Position numbers and translations under genes: made by a program. A stretch of DNA of 64,000 nucleotides from Candidatus Halobonum tyrrellensis G22. GTDB taxonomy: Archaea > Halobacteriota > Halobacteria > Halobacteriales > Haloferacaceae. Under the pieces are notes generated by a model. It ran no database searches. It saw only the letters and a list, made by a program, of their open reading frames with translations, and had not been told where the DNA came from. Where the stretch lies: assembly GCF_000495475.1 (NCBI RefSeq), contig NZ_ASGZ01000028.1:124001-188000 (forward strand). Reading direction: 5' to 3'. The first letter of the stretch is position 1; every line of letters starts with the position of its first letter. Of this stretch, positions 8,157 through 17,033 are shown one piece after another.

Positions 8157-10436
8157 ATGAGCACGGACGCCATCGAGTTGACCGTCCGGGGCGCGGCCAA
8201 GCGGGACGCGGGGCGGGGGATCGCCCGGCTGCCCGAACGCGCGATGAGCGCGCTGGGCGTGCTCTCGGGCGAGACGGTCCGGATCAGCGGCGGCCGCGAC
8301 ACCGTCGCGAAGGTGTGGCCCGCCGGCACGGACGCCGAACCCGGCGAGATCCGGGTCGACGCCGAGACGCGCGCGAACGCGGACGTGAAGATCGGTACGA
8401 CCGTCCGGGTCGAAAAGGAGCGGGTCGCCGAGGCCGAGTCCGTCACGCTCGTCGCGCCGGCGGCGCTCGACTCGGTCGACATCGACGGCGAGACGCTCTC
8501 GCGGGCGGCGAAGCGCGACCTCGACGGCCGGCCGGTGCGGGCGGGCGAGCAGGTCCGGCTCTCCCATCTCGGCGGCAACGTGTTCGTCGTCCGCGAGACG
8601 CTCCCCGAGGGGTCCGTCCGCGTCACCGACGAGACCGACGTCACCGTCGAACGCCGCGGCGGCTCCGACGACGGCCCGGTCAGCATCGACGTGACCGGCG
8701 GGGGCGAGTCGGGGTCGACCTCGACCGACCGGTCGGGCGGGGCGAGCGGCCGAGCGGGTGCGAGCGGAACGGGCGGAGCCGACGGGCGGAGCGGACCCGG
8801 CGCGAGTGGCGGGGTCGACGACGGGGACGCGCCGACCGCGGCCCGGCCGACGGGCGACATCACCTACGAGGACATCGGCGGGTTGGACGAGGAACTCGAC
8901 TTGGTTCGAGAGACGATCGAACTCCCGCTTTCGGAGCCGGAGGTGTTCACCCGCCTCGGCATCGACCCGCCGAAGGGCGTGCTGTTGTACGGCCCGCCGG
9001 GGACGGGGAAGACGTTGATCGCGAAGGCCGTCGCCAACGAGGTGGACGCGACGTTCATCTCGGTGTCGGGTCCCGAGATCACCTCGAAGTACAAAGGCGA
9101 AAGCGAGGAGCGCCTCCGCGAGATATTCGACCGCGCGAACGAGGAGGCACCCTCCATAATCTTCTTCGACGAGATCGACTCGATCGCGGGCCAACGCGAG
9201 GACGAGGGCGGGATGGAGAACCGCGTGGTCGGGCAACTGCTGTCGCTGATGGACGGCCTCGACGCCCGCGAGGACGTGGTGGTGATCGGCGCGACCAACC
9301 GCGTCGACGCGATCGACCCCGCCTTGCGCCGCGGCGGCCGGTTCGACCGCGAGATCGAGATCGGCGTCCCCGGCGAGGCGGGCCGCCGCGAGATCCTCGA
9401 CGTCCACACCCGACGGATGCCGCTCGCAGCCGACGTGGACCTCGACAGGCTGGCGGCGCGCACCTACGGGTTCGTCGGCGCGGACGTCGACTCGCTCACG
9501 ACGGAGGCGGCGCTGACCGCGCTCCGGCGGACCCGCCACGACGACGCCGACGCCGACCTCGGGACGGTGGAGGTGACCCGCGCGGACTTCGAAGACGCGC
9601 TGTCGTCGGTCGAGCCGAGCGCGATGCGCGAGTACGTCGCCGAACAGCCGTCGACCACGTTCGACGACGTCGGGGGACTGCACGACGCGAAGGCGGCGCT
9701 CGAACGCGCGGTGACGTGGCCGCTCCAGTACGGCCCGCTGTTCGCCGCCGCGGACGCCGCCCCGCCGACGGGCGTGCTGTTGCACGGCCCGCCCGGGACG
9801 GGGAAGACGCTGCTCGCGCGCGCCATCGCGGGCGAGTCGGAGGTCAACTTCATCCAGGTGGCGGGTCCGGAACTGCTCGACCGCTACGTCGGCGAGTCCG
9901 AGAAGGCGGTCCGGGAACTGTTCGAGCGCGCCAGACAGGCCGCACCCGTGATCGTCTTCTTCGACGAGATAGACGCCATCGCGGGCGACCGCGACTTCGC
10001 GGGCGACTCCGGCGTCGGCGAGCGGGTGGTCTCACAGCTCCTCACCGAGTTCGACCGCGCGGCGGAGAACCCCAGCCTCGCGGTGCTCGCGGCCACGAAC
10101 CGGAAGGACGCGCTCGACCCGGCGCTGCTGCGACCCGGGCGCTTGGAGGACCATGTCGAGGTACCCAAACCCGACGGGGAGGCGCGGCTCGCCATCCTCC
10201 GCGTCCACACCGGCGAGAAACCGCTCGCGGACGACGTCGACCTCGACGCGGTCGCGGCGCGGACCGCGGGCTACTCCGGCGCGGACCTCACCGCGGTCGC
10301 GCGCGACGCGACGATGCGCGCGGTCGAACGCGTCGCCGACGAGTTCGGCGACGAGGCCAACGACCACGCGGAGGCGCTGTCGGTCACGATGGCCGACTTC
10401 GAGGCGGCCGTCGAAGCGGTCGACCCGAACGACTGA
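8157..10436 (+). CDS. VAT/Cdc48-type AAA+ ATPase with two AAA domains
   Basis: The 759-residue protein has a VAT/Cdc48 N domain (about residues 1-175, beginning with the double-psi barrel: [19 protein letters not shown]) and two AAA modules. D1 carries Walker A GPPGTGKT near residue 278 and Walker [14 protein letters not shown]2 carries GPPGTGKT near 543 and Walker [14 protein letters not shown]. Each has an arginine-finger region (RGGRFDRE in D1; [13 protein letters not shown] in D2). It should unfold tagged or aggregated proteins as a hexamer. Between the N domain and D1 is a Gly/Ser/Asp low-complexity linker of about 50 residues. The C-terminus (VDPND) has no HbYX motif, so direct docking on the 20S proteasome is not indicated. 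The ATG at 8157 was chosen over a GTG at 8118 because a TAAAC box lies 26 bases before it. Confidence 0.93.
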   Translation: MSTDAIELTVRGAAKRDAGRGIARLPERAMSALGVLSGETVRISGGRDTVAKVWPAGTDAEPGEIRVDAETRANADVKIGTTVRVEKERVAEAESVTLVAPAALDSVDIDGETLSRAAKRDLDGRPVRAGEQVRLSHLGGNVFVVRETLPEGSVRVTDETDVTVERRGGSDDGPVSIDVTGGGESGSTSTDRSGGASGRAGASGTGGADGRSGPGASGGVDDGDAPTAARPTGDITYEDIGGLDEELDLVRETIELPLSEPEVFTRLGIDPPKGVLLYGPPGTGKTLIAKAVANEVDATFISVSGPEITSKYKGESEERLREIFDRANEEAPSIIFFDEIDSIAGQREDEGGMENRVVGQLLSLMDGLDAREDVVVIGATNRVDAIDPALRRGGRFDREIEIGVPGEAGRREILDVHTRRMPLAADVDLDRLAARTYGFVGADVDSLTTEAALTALRRTRHDDADADLGTVEVTRADFEDALSSVEPSAMREYVAEQPSTTFDDVGGLHDAKAALERAVTWPLQYGPLFAAADAAPPTGVLLHGPPGTGKTLLARAIAGESEVNFIQVAGPELLDRYVGESEKAVRELFERARQAAPVIVFFDEIDAIAGDRDFAGDSGVGERVVSQLLTEFDRAAENPSLAVLAATNRKDALDPALLRPGRLEDHVEVPKPDGEARLAILRVHTGEKPLADDVDLDAVAARTAGYSGADLTAVARDATMRAVERVADEFGDEANDHAEALSVTMADFEAAVEAVDPND

Positions 10437-10467
10437 CGCCGGGTCGCCGACCCGAGTCGGCCGGAAG

Positions 10468-11253
10468 TCACGTCTCGGCGTCGCCGCTCGCGCCCCCGTT
10501 CCCGGTCGGGTCGTCGGTCGGCCCGCCGTTCGGGTCGCCCGCGTGCTCCTTCCGCAACACGGCGTCGTAGTGGTGGTCGTCGGTGTACCGCACCTCGACG
10601 AGCCTCCACGCGGTGCCGACGCACGCGCGGTCGAGTATCCGGGGGGCGAACGGGCGGAACACGAGCGTCTCTCCGCGCTCGCGCTCGTACTCGAAGTGGA
10701 ACGCGCGCAGACCCATCCCGGGTTCCGGATCCGCGCGCGCGCCGAGCAACTCGCCGGCGGTCGCCGCCTCGGGGTCGTAGTTGTCGAGGACCGCGACGGC
10801 GTCGTCGGAGGTCACGAACGCGAGGTCGCCGAGGAACTCCCGGAGGTGCGTGCGCGAGCGGACCAGCCCCAACTGGGTGCCGTGGGCGTACGCCGCGGCG
10901 AACCGGTCGCGGCCGAACGTCGCCGGCAGGTCGAACATGTCGCCGCGGACCGCGTTCTCGACGCCGCGGTCGCGCATGGTTTCGACGAGGTGTGCGGACA
11001 CCTCCAGCGCCACCGTCTCGAACCGCGCTTGGAAGTGGAGCGCGTCCCGGCCCGCGCCCGCCCCCAGGTCGAGCAACGGCCCCGAGAGGTGCGACTCGAG
11101 CCACCGCGCGTACTCGCTCTCGGGGTCGCGCTCCGCGAAGTAGAACTCCTCGACCGGGTGTTCGCGTTCCCGCTCGCCGTCGACTTGGAGGAGCGGTTCC
11201 GTCTGTTCGCCGCGCGCGAACTCCCGGATGGCTCGGCCGAACGGGTCGGACAC
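10468..11253 (-). CDS. Class I SAM-dependent methyltransferase
   Basis: The 261-residue protein has a Rossmann methyltransferase core. Motif I is LLDLGAGAGRDALHF (about residues 60-74), an acidic residue ends strand 2 (VALEVS), and motif III is near VRGDMFDLPATFGRDRF. A YERERGETLVFRPF stretch near the C-terminus and a disordered Gly/Asp/Thr tail follow. The substrate is unknown; small molecule and protein are both possible. It is convergent with the Cdc48 gene (31 bases apart) and diverges from a small conserved hypothetical gene. Nothing in the neighbourhood indicates a pathway. Confidence 0.8.
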   Translation of the reverse strand: MSDPFGRAIREFARGEQTEPLLQVDGEREREHPVEEFYFAERDPESEYARWLESHLSGPLLDLGAGAGRDALHFQARFETVALEVSAHLVETMRDRGVENAVRGDMFDLPATFGRDRFAAAYAHGTQLGLVRSRTHLREFLGDLAFVTSDDAVAVLDNYDPEAATAGELLGARADPEPGMGLRAFHFEYERERGETLVFRPFAPRILDRACVGTAWRLVEVRYTDDHHYDAVLRKEHAGDPNGGPTDDPTGNGGASGDAET

Positions 11254-11363
11254 GGCCGGACGACCGGCCTCGCGGACGGTAACGCTTTCTCACCCGTGTC
11301 ACCGGTCCGCACGGGCGCCGACAGTCGGTGGGATGAAGCGGTCCCGGCGCGAACACGCCGGTC

Positions 11364-11777
11364 GTGCCAGAGGCAGACATCCTCCCCGACGAGGCCGAAG
11401 AGCGACTCACGGCGACGTGCCGGACCACCGTCGGCGACCAACTCCGCTCGGTGACGTACTTCACGCGCAGCGACTTCGAGCGGGTGTACTTCCGCGAGGA
11501 CCTCGAACAGGACGTCGACCTGATGGGGTTCATCGGCACCGAGTGGCAGGACTTCAAGCTGACCACCGACACCTACCAGGCGTCGGAACTCGGCGACTAC
11601 CGCTACACGCTCCGGGTGTTCGAGAACGGCTACCTCGTCCGCATCGCCACCGACAGCGCGGGCGTCGTCGTCACCACCGACGGCCTCGAACTCCGCGACT
11701 TCGACGAACTCGCGCGCGCGGTCGCCTCGACGCTCGACGAGTGGCAGAGCGGCGGGCAGGCGGAGTCGTCGAACTGA
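11364..11777 (+). CDS. Conserved haloarchaeal hypothetical protein
   Basis: The 137-residue acidic protein has no motif that I can tie to a function. It shows an alpha/beta pattern: CRTTVGDQLRSVTYFTRSDF, an acidic middle, and strand-like YTLRVFENGYLVRIATDS followed by GVVVTTDGLELRDFDELA. It resembles small one-domain proteins common in haloarchaeal genomes (the pattern with RSVTYF and VYFRED looks familiar as a haloarchaeal family of unknown function). The start is GTG at 11364. It is convergent with the truncated haemoglobin gene, 21 bases apart. Confidence 0.7.
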   Translation: MPEADILPDEAEERLTATCRTTVGDQLRSVTYFTRSDFERVYFREDLEQDVDLMGFIGTEWQDFKLTTDTYQASELGDYRYTLRVFENGYLVRIATDSAGVVVTTDGLELRDFDELARAVASTLDEWQSGGQAESSN

Positions 11778-11798
11778 GCCGACGGTGACGCCGTTCGG

Positions 11799-12158
11799 CT
11801 ACCGCCCCACGATCGGCGCCCGGAGCGCCTCCACCTCCGAGAGTATCGCGTCGACGTGGTCGTCGCCGACGCCGTTCTCGCGGAGCGCGGCTTCGAGGTG
11901 GGTCGCCACCCGGTCGAAGTCGTCGTCGTCGATGTCGAGGTGGTCGTGCGCCTCGCGCATCTCCGCCCCCGAGTAGTCGACCGGTCCGCCGGCGACCGAA
12001 CTGATGAACTGGACCTGGTGGGCGCGGAGTTCGACCATGTCCATCCCGTCGAAGAAGTCCACGAGGTGCTCGTCCGCGAGCACCCTGTCGTAGAAGTCGT
12101 CGACCACGGCCTCCACCGCGTCCCTGCCGCCGATATCGGCGTAGATCGAGTCGGCCAT
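11799..12158 (-). CDS. Truncated haemoglobin (group I-like)
   Basis: This 119-residue protein fits the 2-over-2 truncated globin fold: IYADIGGRDAVEAVVDDFYDRV at the A/B helices, the CD1-region FFDGMDM, and a proximal-histidine segment MREAHDHLDI followed by FDRVATHLEAAL. It should bind haem and could bind oxygen or detoxify nitric oxide; the exact ligand chemistry is not readable. ATG at 12158 starts the family-like MADSIYADIGG. A longer in-frame start at 12224 would add a non-homologous 22-residue leader and was not chosen. The gene is convergent with the hypothetical gene and lies just downstream of the helicase gene on the same strand. Confidence 0.9.
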   Translation of the reverse strand: MADSIYADIGGRDAVEAVVDDFYDRVLADEHLVDFFDGMDMVELRAHQVQFISSVAGGPVDYSGAEMREAHDHLDIDDDDFDRVATHLEAALRENGVGDDHVDAILSEVEALRAPIVGR

Positions 12159-12279
12159 CGTGTCCGGGCGTGGCTGGGGACCGAAGGGGTATAGTGGCTT
12201 TCCCGAACGCGTCTCGCCCGCCACGGGACACCCGCCCGCCGCGGACGCCCGGACGGCGCGACCGCACGGCGTCGGCAGT

Positions 12280-15117
12280 TCAGTCCCAGAAGCTCTGGGT
12301 CCGCGCGTACTGCCGCTCTTGGGCGAGGATGTCGCGGTAGAAGTCGTCCTCGTCCTCGCGGAGTTTGGCGATGATCCGCGCGGCGTTGTGCGGGCCGACG
12401 CCGCGGGCCGCGAGCGCGACCACCGCGCGCTTGCCGTGCGCCTGCACGAGGTTCGACGACCGGAACGCCTTCCGCGTCAGTTTCTCCTGTTCGTCGTCCT
12501 TCTCGTCGGCGCGGACCGCGCTCACCACCTCGTCGGCCCACGGGTTGAGCGCCGCTATCCGCGTCGACCCGCACTCCGGACACTCCGGCTGGTCGCGCAC
12601 GCGGCGGACCTTCGTCGTGTGGTCCCACTCCCGACAGTGCACGCACAGCAGGATGACGCGGTCGTCCATGATCCGGTCTTTGATCGTCTCGATGACCGAC
12701 GCGTCGGCGTTCTCGGGCACGAGCAGTTCCCGGCCGGACGACTGCCCGCCCGTGCCCAGCGGGGTGCGGTCGCGCGCGGCGACGAGTTCCACCTCGCCCG
12801 ACTGGATGCTCGCGAGCAGGTCCGCCGTCTCGTCGACCGCGAGTTGGGTGTGGAACACCTCCCGGACCGCCTCGTCGAACACCGGGGTGCCCTCCAGCGC
12901 GGCCATCAGGCGGTCGGCGCCGAACCGGCCGCTCCCCTGGTAGCGCTTGAGCGCGCCGAACTTGGCGGCGACGTGCGCGAGCGTGAACTTCAGCGTGTCC
13001 GAGTGCTTCAACGCGAGTTCGAGCAGCGCCTCGACGTGGGCGGGGTCGGTCCCCTCCAACACCTCGATCACGGTTCCGGGGTCGACCTTCGCGGGCACCT
13101 CCAACTCCACGCGGTAGGGGTCCGCCTCCATCCCCACCGACGACCCGGTGCGCTGGCCGATCAGCGCCGACAGCAGGCGGCCGAGCGTCCGGTTGACCTC
13201 GTGGCCGAACGCCGCGTTGAGCGTTATCGACCGCCCGCGACCCTCGACGACGACCCGGCCGTCGGTCGGCATCGGGTGGCCCGCCTCGACGTGCCGCTCG
13301 ACGCCCTCCAGCCCGCCCGCGGCGGTGTGGACGTCCGTCGGGTACCGGTTCGCGAACTCCCGCGCGACGGAGTCGCGGGAGGCGCCGCCCGCGAACTGGG
13401 GTTCGGCGACGCCGCGCATCTCGCCCACCTCGCTCGCCACCGCCCGAGGGACGGGTATCTCCTGGCCGGTCCACGACGGCACCTCGCCCGCGGGGTCCTC
13501 GATTGGCGCGACGTTCACCTCGCTCTCGTCGTCGTCGATGTCGTTGATCCGCCACATCTCGCCGCGCTGGATGAACGTCTCGCCCGGGGCGGCGAAGTTG
13601 ACGACGAACCGCTCGTCGAGCGTGCCGATCTGTCTGCGCGAGGAGATGTCGTACACCTCGTACGTCTCCTCGTCGGGGATCATCGAGAGGTTGGCGTAGA
13701 AGTACTGCCACGTCCCGCCCGACTTCTCGATCACGTCGCGCTCCTCGTCGAGCCAGAGCAGGCGGTTGCCCGACAGCTCCTCGATCACGGCGCGGAACTG
13801 CTCCTCGGGGAGGTCGCGGAACGGGTACGCGGCCGTGAGCAGGTCGTGTGCGTTCCGGATATCCACCTCGCCGAAGTCCATCAACAGCCCGACCGTCTGG
13901 TTGGCCACCACGTCGAGGCTGGCGTGGTGGATGCCCGCCGACTCCACGTCGCCCGCAATGGCGCGGCGCGCGATGGCGAGCGCTTCGAGCGTGTCGTCTG
14001 GGTGGTCGGTGACGACCGTCCCGTGGCTGGTCTCGCCGCGCCGGTGGCCCGCCCGCCCCACCCGCTGGAGCAGTCGGGCGACCTCCCGCGGGGAGTTGTA
14101 CTGGACGACGTGGTCGACCCGACCCACGTCGATGCCGAGTTCCATCGAGGAGGTACAGACCAACCCGTCGAGTTCGCCCGCCTTGAACGCGTCCTCCACC
14201 TCGATCCGCGCCTGCTTCGACAGCGAGCCGTGGTGGACGCCGATCGGTTCCTCGAGCGTCTTGAACCGCGACCCCAGCGCCTCCGCTGTCTGGCGGGTGT
14301 TGACGAACACGAGCGTCGACTCGTTCTCCCGCACGATATCGCGGATGGCGCGGACGTGGCTGGCTATCTCGGGGTCCGTCGCGAGTTCGCCCGCCAGCCG
14401 CTCGTCCGCCTCGGTCACCTCTGGCGTCGTCACCGTGAACTCCACGTTCGTGCCCGCGTCCACCTCGACTATCTCACAGCCCCGGTCGCCGGTGAGGAAC
14501 TTCCCCACCTCCTCGGGGTCGCCGACGGTCGCCGAGAGACCGACCCGCTGGAAGTCGCCCGCGAGCGCGCGGACCCGCTCTAACCCGACCGTCAACTGCG
14601 CGCCCCGCTTGGACGCCGCGAGTTCGTGCACCTCGTCGACGACGACGTGGCGCACGTCCGACAGCGCCTTCCGGAGCTTCTCGCCCGTCAGCATCGCCTG
14701 GAGCGTCTCGGGCGTCGTCACGAGCACGTCGGGCGGGTCGTCAGCCTGCTTGCTCCGCTGGTAGTCGGAGGTGTCGCCGTGTCTGACCTGCACGTCGAGG
14801 TCGAGGTACTCCCCCCACCACTCCAGCCGCTCGCGCATGTCGCGGTTGAGCGCGCGCAGCGGCGTGACGTACAGCGCGCCCAGCCCCGCGGGCCGCGTCT
14901 CCGCGAGCGAACTGAACACGGGGAGCATCGCCGTCTCCGTCTTGCCCGTCCCGGTCGGTGCGATCACCAGCGCGTCCCGCCCGTCCGCGACCGGCGGGAT
15001 GGCGCGGCGCTGCGGCTCCGTGGGCGTGGTGAATCCGCGTTCGGAGAGCGCCGCCCGAACCGGGTCGCCGAGGGCCGCGAAGGCGTCCATCCCGGCCGCC
15101 TCCGCCGTATCACTCAT
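12280..15117 (-). CDS. lhr: Lhr-type DEAD/DEAH helicase
   Basis: The 945-residue superfamily 2 helicase has Walker A VIAPTGTGKTETAMLP near residue 53, Walker B VVVDEVHELAASKRG near 163, motif III VGLSATVG, and motif VI LLQRVGRAGHRRGE near 350. Lhr-family winged-helix and beta-barrel regions follow (QIGTLDERFVVNFA, GETFIQRGEMWRI, and VEGRGRSITLNA). A C-terminal zinc-finger-like element with CVHC and CPEC pairs sits near residue 825. Lhr proteins translocate 3' to 5' on single-stranded DNA and are linked to repair. A DNA or RNA repair role is inferred from the family. ATG at 15117 was chosen; a GTG directly before it is possible. A CTTAAC box lies about 27 bases upstream. Confidence 0.92.
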   Translation of the reverse strand: MSDTAEAAGMDAFAALGDPVRAALSERGFTTPTEPQRRAIPPVADGRDALVIAPTGTGKTETAMLPVFSSLAETRPAGLGALYVTPLRALNRDMRERLEWWGEYLDLDVQVRHGDTSDYQRSKQADDPPDVLVTTPETLQAMLTGEKLRKALSDVRHVVVDEVHELAASKRGAQLTVGLERVRALAGDFQRVGLSATVGDPEEVGKFLTGDRGCEIVEVDAGTNVEFTVTTPEVTEADERLAGELATDPEIASHVRAIRDIVRENESTLVFVNTRQTAEALGSRFKTLEEPIGVHHGSLSKQARIEVEDAFKAGELDGLVCTSSMELGIDVGRVDHVVQYNSPREVARLLQRVGRAGHRRGETSHGTVVTDHPDDTLEALAIARRAIAGDVESAGIHHASLDVVANQTVGLLMDFGEVDIRNAHDLLTAAYPFRDLPEEQFRAVIEELSGNRLLWLDEERDVIEKSGGTWQYFYANLSMIPDEETYEVYDISSRRQIGTLDERFVVNFAAPGETFIQRGEMWRINDIDDDESEVNVAPIEDPAGEVPSWTGQEIPVPRAVASEVGEMRGVAEPQFAGGASRDSVAREFANRYPTDVHTAAGGLEGVERHVEAGHPMPTDGRVVVEGRGRSITLNAAFGHEVNRTLGRLLSALIGQRTGSSVGMEADPYRVELEVPAKVDPGTVIEVLEGTDPAHVEALLELALKHSDTLKFTLAHVAAKFGALKRYQGSGRFGADRLMAALEGTPVFDEAVREVFHTQLAVDETADLLASIQSGEVELVAARDRTPLGTGGQSSGRELLVPENADASVIETIKDRIMDDRVILLCVHCREWDHTTKVRRVRDQPECPECGSTRIAALNPWADEVVSAVRADEKDDEQEKLTRKAFRSSNLVQAHGKRAVVALAARGVGPHNAARIIAKLREDEDDFYRDILAQERQYARTQSFWD

Positions 15118-15209
15118 CACCCAAAGTAGGGGCGCGAGGCTGTTAAGCCCCGCGCTCCCGGTCGATCCGACCGTCCGCTCGCCGGCTCGCGCGCCCCGCG
15201 GACGGGTGG

Positions 15210-15359
15210 CTACTCCCGGCTGATCGCGATGTTCCGGACCTCGCCGTCACACTCGGGACACGCCCCGGGGTGGGTCGCCGCCGTCTCGCGGTGGCCGCAG
15301 TCGACGCACTCGAACAGCCCGTCCGTCGTCTCGTAGGGGTCGATCTGGATGGCTGGCAC
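15210..15359 (-). CDS. Small rubrerythrin-like zinc-ribbon protein
   Basis: This 49-residue protein begins at a GTG and reads MPAIQIDPYETTDGLFECVD. It contains CVDC and CPEC pairs spaced 13 residues apart, a rubredoxin/zinc-ribbon arrangement that should bind one Zn or Fe. It ends VRNIAISRE, a form seen in haloarchaeal rubrerythrin-like small proteins. Function is unknown; roles in redox or as a small zinc adaptor are possible. The start is supported by a TATA element centred 27 bases upstream, so the transcript is probably leaderless. It lies downstream of a complex set of inverted repeats (15396-15473). Confidence 0.8.
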   Translation of the reverse strand: MPAIQIDPYETTDGLFECVDCGHRETAATHPGACPECDGEVRNIAISRE

Positions 15360-15382
15360 AGTATCGTGTGGGTTAGTGACAC

Positions 15383-15390
15383 GGTTAAAC
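15383..15390 (-). promoter_or_regulatory. TATA element of the zinc-ribbon gene
   Basis: GTTTAACC on the minus strand is centred 27 bases before the GTG at 15359. Position and composition fit the haloarchaeal TATA box of a leaderless gene. Confidence 0.6.
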
Positions 15391-15395
15391 GTTCC

Positions 15396-15473
15396 CCGGG
15401 TATCGATATTACGCGTATAGTATCCTAGAACGCATCGGGTTGACGAACGATCGATAGTTCGACCGATACCCGG
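15396..15473. repeat. Nested inverted repeats upstream of the zinc-ribbon gene
   Basis: Perfect 10-base arms CCGGGTATCG (15396-15405) and CGATACCCGG (15464-15473) enclose an 18-base near-perfect palindrome, CGAACGATCGATAGTTCG (15444-15461, one mismatched pair), and an 8-base palindrome TATCGATA (15401-15408). The segment is AT-rich against its surroundings and lies 40-115 bases upstream of the zinc-ribbon start. It may be an operator region or the scar of an older element. Confidence 0.6.
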
Positions 15474-15604
15474 CGCGAACCGGATCGAGCGCCCACATCG
15501 GGGGTGCGTCCGCGTGCGCCGCGGCGTCCGGGCGGCCGCCGGTCGAATCGGCGGTCGGCCCGACGCAACTTCCGCGCGCGGCCGGTCGTCCCGGCGTGAG
15601 TGCC

Positions 15605-16750
15605 CTACAGGAGTTCCTCCTCGGCGAGGTTGACGGCGTTGTGGACGGCGCCGACCGACGTGAGGTAGCCCGCGCCGACCGTGGTCTTGCTCGCCCGGGC
15701 GGCCGTCCCGCGGAGGACGGTCGGACCGATCTGTGCCACCGCGCCGTCGCCGACCGAGACCAGCCACCCCGGCACGTCGAACCGGTAGCGCTCCAGCCGG
15801 GGGTCGAACTCGTCGGCCGACCCGTTCAGTTCGTGGTCGACCAGCCGTCCGACGTTCTCGGCGGCGGTCTTGCCCATCCGGATCGCCGCCGAGGCGCTCG
15901 CGGGCACGGGTTCGCCGTCGGCGTCGACCGCGCGGGCGGCGTCGCCGAGCGCGAACGTGCGGTCGGTCAGCCGGAGGTCCGCTCGCACCGTCGGTCGGTC
16001 GCCGCCGGTCGCGTCGTCGCCCGTGATGCCGCCGGTCCAGACGAGTTGGTCGTACGCGAGCGGGCCGGCGTCCGTCTCGACACCGCCGTCGGTCACCCGC
16101 TCGACGGTCGTCCCGGTCCTGACGTCGACGCCGCGGTCGGTCAACTCCTCGCGGACCGCCCGCCGGAAGTTCGCGGGGAAGTTCGGCGCCACCTCCTCCA
16201 ACTGCTCGACCAACACCACCTCGATGTCGTCGGGGACGGCCAGCCCGCGTTCCTCCGCGAGCGCGGTCAACTCGCCGGCGACCTGTACCCCCGACAGGCC
16301 CGCGCCGCCGACGACCACTTGGCCGCCGCCGGCGTCACAGAGGGCCAGAAACCGCTCGCGGATCGCCGCCGCGTCCGACAGCGACTTCAGCGGCGTCGCG
16401 CGTTCGGACAACCCGTCGATGCCGTAGTAGGCGGTTTCCGAGCCGAGACAGAGCGCGCCGTACTCCCACGACAGCGTCTCGCCCGCGTCGAGGTCGGCCC
16501 GGCCCGCCTCGGCGTCGACCGACTCGACGCGCGCGTCGACGACCGTCGCCCTGTCGAGTACGTCCGACAGGGGGATGGTGATGGCGTCGGCGACGGCCGG
16601 CCGGCGCACCGCGCGGTGAACCTCGTGGACGAGGACGTGGTCGGGACCGTCGTTGACGACGGTGAGGTCGACCTCCGGTGGCAGTCTCGACTCGAGGCGG
16701 CGCGCGGTCGACAGTCCGGCGTAGCCGGCACCGAGAACGGCGACATGCAT
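15605..16750 (-). CDS. FAD-dependent NADH dehydrogenase-like protein (NDH-2 family)
   Basis: The 381-residue flavoprotein carries two dinucleotide-binding motifs: an N-terminal FAD fold MHVAVLGAGYAGLSTARRL and a second NAD(P)H fold VVVGGAGLSGVQVAGEL near residue 145. The FAD-ribose motif DRTFALGDAA occurs near 280. This layout matches single-subunit type II NADH:quinone dehydrogenases and sulfide:quinone-type relatives. The SQR catalytic cysteine pair is not apparent, so NDH-2-like electron transfer from NADH to quinone at the membrane face is the better guess. Such a role fits the menaquinone genes elsewhere in the window, but they are 30 kb away. The start ATG at 16750 gives the flavin motif at the very N-terminus. 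Confidence 0.88.
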   Translation of the reverse strand: MHVAVLGAGYAGLSTARRLESRLPPEVDLTVVNDGPDHVLVHEVHRAVRRPAVADAITIPLSDVLDRATVVDARVESVDAEAGRADLDAGETLSWEYGALCLGSETAYYGIDGLSERATPLKSLSDAAAIRERFLALCDAGGGQVVVGGAGLSGVQVAGELTALAEERGLAVPDDIEVVLVEQLEEVAPNFPANFRRAVREELTDRGVDVRTGTTVERVTDGGVETDAGPLAYDQLVWTGGITGDDATGGDRPTVRADLRLTDRTFALGDAARAVDADGEPVPASASAAIRMGKTAAENVGRLVDHELNGSADEFDPRLERYRFDVPGWLVSVGDGAVAQIGPTVLRGTAARASKTTVGAGYLTSVGAVHNAVNLAEEELL

Positions 16751-17033
16751 CGGTCGGTGTACGGGTCGCGGCGAAAAGAGCGTACCGACGGCGGGGCGGG
16801 ACGGCCGCGACCGGGACCGAACGTTCATCCCGGATGGGGCGGGCACGGCCCCCGTGCCCTGACCCTCGCCCGCGGCGGCTCGCGGTCGCGCGGTCGACCG
16901 CCGCGGCGTTCGCCCTCCAGTACTCGACCGCCAGTTCGCCCACGCGCGCTCGGAGCGACGGCGCCGAGTCCGCGCCGGTTCGTCCGGACCACCAGGTTCG
17001 GCCACCTCGCCCGTCCGGACCGCCGGTTCCGAC

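Noticed and set aside
16751-17033. Possible extra N-terminus or small gene between the NDH-2-like and decarboxylase genes
   Set aside because: The extension before the FAD motif is Arg/Ser/Pro-rich and the flavin motif must be near the N-terminus; no independent gene or promoter was seen in these 283 bases.
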